Positions 61,723 through 64,000 of a stretch of 64,000 bases of DNA are shown one piece after another; within the stretch, counting starts at the first letter, position 1, and each line of letters begins with the position of its first letter. The notes under the pieces are model-generated. The model worked only from the letters and a program-made list of their open reading frames with translations, did no database searches and was not told the origin of the DNA. The DNA is from Rhodocollybia butyracea (lineage: Eukaryota > Basidiomycota > Agaricomycetes > Agaricales > Omphalotaceae), in NCBI GenBank assembly GCA_015501585.1, contig JADNRY010000048.1, forward strand, positions 62,001 to 126,000. The letters are read 5' to 3'. The position numbers and the translations under genes are program-made.

Positions 61723-62302
61723 TCAACAGCAAGACGAACCCGTTTGCTTAACAACGGAATTGAAGTCGATTCTCCGCGGGATCTTCCATTTCCGACGGAA
61801 ATCCTCCCAATCTTCTTTCCTGATCTTGTAGAAAGGCTGTTTATGCAAGAAGCCGTCTTCGTCTTCTTCCTGGACTAATGAGATACGAGCCGTGTACTTG
61901 ACGCGGAAGACATCATTGAAGAAAGCCTGCCAAAGAGGCTTGAGCTCGTTGAGCCTCGTTTGGTGTCGACCCGTAAGGTCAAGATTGCCCTGTCAAACAG
62001 AATCAGAGACACTGAACCAAAGAAATAACCAAGCCACGCATCTTTAGAAAACCCTCGATGATGTAAAAAAAGCGAAAGTACTGGTAGATCCGAAAGTAGT
62101 CTGGATCTCGGTCGTACTCGGATATGTCCTCATCTAGAGTAACTGGTATTGGGTTTGCATTGTCGCGTTCAGATTCAGGAAGCCGATGATAGTTGCTGAT
62201 TTGAGCTTCGTATTCGAGGTTATCATAAGCCCGCAGCTCTGGCCACCTCCAATTGATGAAGGAGTTCTTGCCCCGGTTTTCTATGAGAGAATGTGGGTCC
62301 AT
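61723..62302 (-). CDS. Hypothetical protein
   Basis: Exon 1 from ATG at 62302 (MDPHSLIENRGKNSFINWRW) runs to FYIIEGFLKMRG. A short intron (about 40 nt, ending GACAG at about 61991) leads into GNLDLTGRHQTRLNELKPLW and the end KIPRRIDFNSVVKQTGSSCC (stop 61725..61723). Rich in Asp, Arg and Tyr, about 180 aa; no signal peptide or membrane segment. Not recognised. Its stop is only about 20 bp from the proposed start of the F-box gene on the same strand. Confidence 0.5.
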
Positions 62303-63207
62303 GATGGTTCAGAGAAATCGCGTGGGCGACGGGCGTCACATATTTCACGGCCACGTGATAGAGTACTTAGCGGGTCACGGTGCCACGTAACGTTATCAAA
62401 CTCGAAACGACGAAAATCTGTTAGGAATTTGAAAGTTTGTGAAGACGACAAGACTTGAATGGAGAGGGGCTCATCTAAAAGCCAAAGTCTCCTAAATCCA
62501 TGATGCATTAGTGTTTAAGAATGATCAAGAATGATGATGCTCAGCTATGCTCAAGGATTCGACGACTAAAGCTAAAGGACGACAAGCTCATTTACTACTT
62601 TGATGAAGAGTATCCAACTCCCATAGAGCTCCATTTTCGACACATGCCCTATCTAGAAGTACCGGCGCTTGAATCGTCAGGCTGTTACTGCTATCCGAAC
62701 GGCGGCGAATGGACGAGCCTTGCGAGATCTTGTCAAAGAAAGAGGTCGAAAGTGTTGGAATATTGGTCTGTTAGAGGTTGATCAGACGCCTTAGGCCAAA
62801 GCATCCTTTTACTTTCCTAATCGGACATTATTACTTTATTAATCATCCTGACCCGAAGAAGAGCCCCTATCGGTTCTCTCTTCGTGCCAGGTGAGTTACA
62901 AGGACACTGTATTCTATTCTATTTACCTATCGGTTCTCTCTTCGTGCCAGAATACACTTGTCCTAAACCTTATCGCCCTTTGTCAAAGAAAGAGGTCGAA
63001 AGTGTTGGAATATTGGTCGCTCAGGTCTGAGATGAGAACAAAATACTCTAGGGGAAACAAGTTACACCAGTTAAACCATTGTTTAAAATTTTCATCAAGT
63101 CCAATTTTTTTTTTACCTCTAATGCCAAAAAAGGAAACTAAAAATCACTATGAGGTGTCTACAATCCAAAAAAAAAACTAGTCTAGCTAAATGACGACAG
63201 AAGATAT
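62303..63207. repeat. Repeat-rich spacer with direct repeats
   Basis: Two copies of a unit beginning TGTCAAAGAAAGAGGTCGAA (about 62733 and 62983), and a 25-bp direct repeat containing CGGTTCTCTCTTCGTGCCAG (62866-62890 and 62926-62950). A plus-strand frame (62521-62781) overlaps the first unit and is not convincing as a gene. Confidence 0.6.
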
Positions 63208-64000
63208 TCACAATCCTGGAGGGCCGGACATATGCTCGACGATAAATCTAGATATTTTGGATTTAATCCACACCATCTCACCCTACAACTCGACCCAACT
63301 CACCTAGTAGGATCATACTTCATGTATGTCTTCTTCATAAACTCATAGTCTCCGTATGTCTCATAGACATTCTGCCTTTTGTCACATTCGTTCATGAAGA
63401 ACGGAAAACCAGGCGAACGATGTAGTCTAGATAGAAATGGTAAGAATCAGCGGAGGTTAAAAGGGAGAATAGATATACTGGTTCAGAAACAACAACTTTG
63501 CGTCGTCTGCTTCTGCCGGTGGTTGCGCAACACCGAGCGTCAATTGCTCCCCAAGATTCAGCGCGACGTAGCCCCCGAGTGGAGCATCTATAGCATTCCC
63601 ACCTCTCGCTCTACCTGCCTCGATCTGAGATGACGGTATGGGTGTAAAAATAAGATTCGTGAAGAAATATGCTCCAGTTCCAGCAACTGCCTGGGTAAAG
63701 TTGTCCCAGTGAGCCCGAGCATCATGGTACATCTGAACATCTTCAGCTGACGAAAAGACCCCCGCTCCGAACGTCTCTCCGCTTCCACTGTTGTTGCCTG
63801 CCGGAGTAGTGTTGAGAACCTCGAGATAGCTAAGCTGAGTGATGTTCGATGTCGAGGCAGGGATCAATAAAAATTCCCCGAATATGCTGGGGGGAAGAGT
63901 GGTCATGTTTGTGTCCGTTGCGTTGTAGAACAGCTCGACTTGGGCGATTGGCGTAATTTCTCCCGAAACAATCACATTGATCAATGCTACCAAAAGAACT
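63208..64000 (-). CDS. Berberine-bridge-type FAD oxidase, second copy (partial, runs off the right edge)
   Basis: The 3' half of a paralogue of the 56-58 kb oxidase, roughly 90 % identical at protein level by eye over 178 residues. It has QVELFYNATDTN, HWDNFTQAVAGTGAYFF, GGNAIDAPLGGYVALNLGEQLT, then an intron (GTATAT...CTAG) to LHRSPGFPFFMNECDKRQNV. The continuous YETYGDYEFMKKTYMKYDPTR and FIVEHMSGPPGL (stop 63210..63208) follow. The usual family C-terminus is intact here, unlike in the other copy. The start lies outside the window. Confidence 0.85.

Noticed and set aside
62521..62781. An 86-codon plus-strand frame
   Set aside because: Its end lies in a dispersed repeat and nothing in it resembles a known protein; kept only as part of the repeat-rich spacer.

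Overview
The window is nuclear DNA of a mushroom-forming fungus (Agaricomycete, probably Agaricales; inferred). Nearly every gene is split by many 45-60 nt introns. Several families are typical of that group: sedolisin, tandem PNGase A-like amidases, an F-box/leucine-rich protein, a 74-residue Cys-rich protein starting MCFRR, and a SAP/F-box/'LDWW' repeat protein. I found no viral, plasmid or CRISPR sequence and no credible tRNA or rRNA gene. I rebuilt most gene models exon by exon by checking splice phase.

Layout. 0.1-3.6 kb: two tandem minus-strand paralogues of an unrecognised coiled-coil family. 3.9-6.1 kb: homogentisate 1,2-dioxygenase, 15 exons. 7.5-8.5 kb: a C2H2 zinc-finger protein. 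9.2-10.6 kb: a Nur1/DUF2418 nuclear-rim protein. 10.9-12.2 kb: a membrane-anchored coiled-coil protein. 12.6-14.0 kb: mitochondrial Phe-tRNA synthetase. 14.1-14.9 kb: mitochondrial GrpE. 15.2-18.7 kb: trifunctional C1-tetrahydrofolate synthase. 19.8-20.6 kb: adrenodoxin-like mitochondrial ferredoxin. 22.6-28.2 kb: two tandem secreted PNGase A-like amidases. 28.4-29.4 kb: the SAP/F-box repeat protein. 29.6-30.5 kb: a Pmp3-family protein with a long tail, divergent from a four-finger C2H2 factor (30.7-32.5 kb). 33.0-34.4 kb: fructose-1,6-bisphosphatase. 34.6-35.9 kb: an acidic/basic nuclear protein. 36.3-36.8 kb: a MITE with TA target duplications. 37.4-38.6 kb: a GCIP-family protein, divergent from the i-AAA protease Yme1 (38.7-41.8 kb). 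42.8-43.1 kb: the small Cys-rich protein. 43.2-46.5 kb: the TFIIH helicase Rad3/XPD. 47.7-50.1 kb: a GH5 mannanase-like protein lacking its catalytic residues. 50.9-52.4 kb: an intronless mitochondrial TPR-like protein. 53.2-55.5 kb: a sedolisin.

The last 8 kb is repeat-rich and duplicated. A berberine-bridge-type FAD oxidase (56.1-58.3 kb) is broken near its C-terminus by an element rich in the palindrome GTTAATAAC. A second copy, intact at that site, enters from the right edge (63.2-64.0 kb). Between them lie an F-box N-terminal fragment, an F-box/leucine-rich gene and an unknown gene.

Two features cut across the window. First, five otherwise well-conserved genes each need exactly one extra G or C in a G/C run to stay in frame. 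This looks more like homopolymer under-calling than five independent pseudogenisations. Second, at least five introns, probably six, begin with GC instead of GT, usually GCAAGT. Most genes are housekeeping (mitochondrial translation, import and proteolysis, folate, gluconeogenesis, tyrosine catabolism, DNA repair). The secreted hydrolases and oxidases suit a saprotrophic or litter-decaying life.
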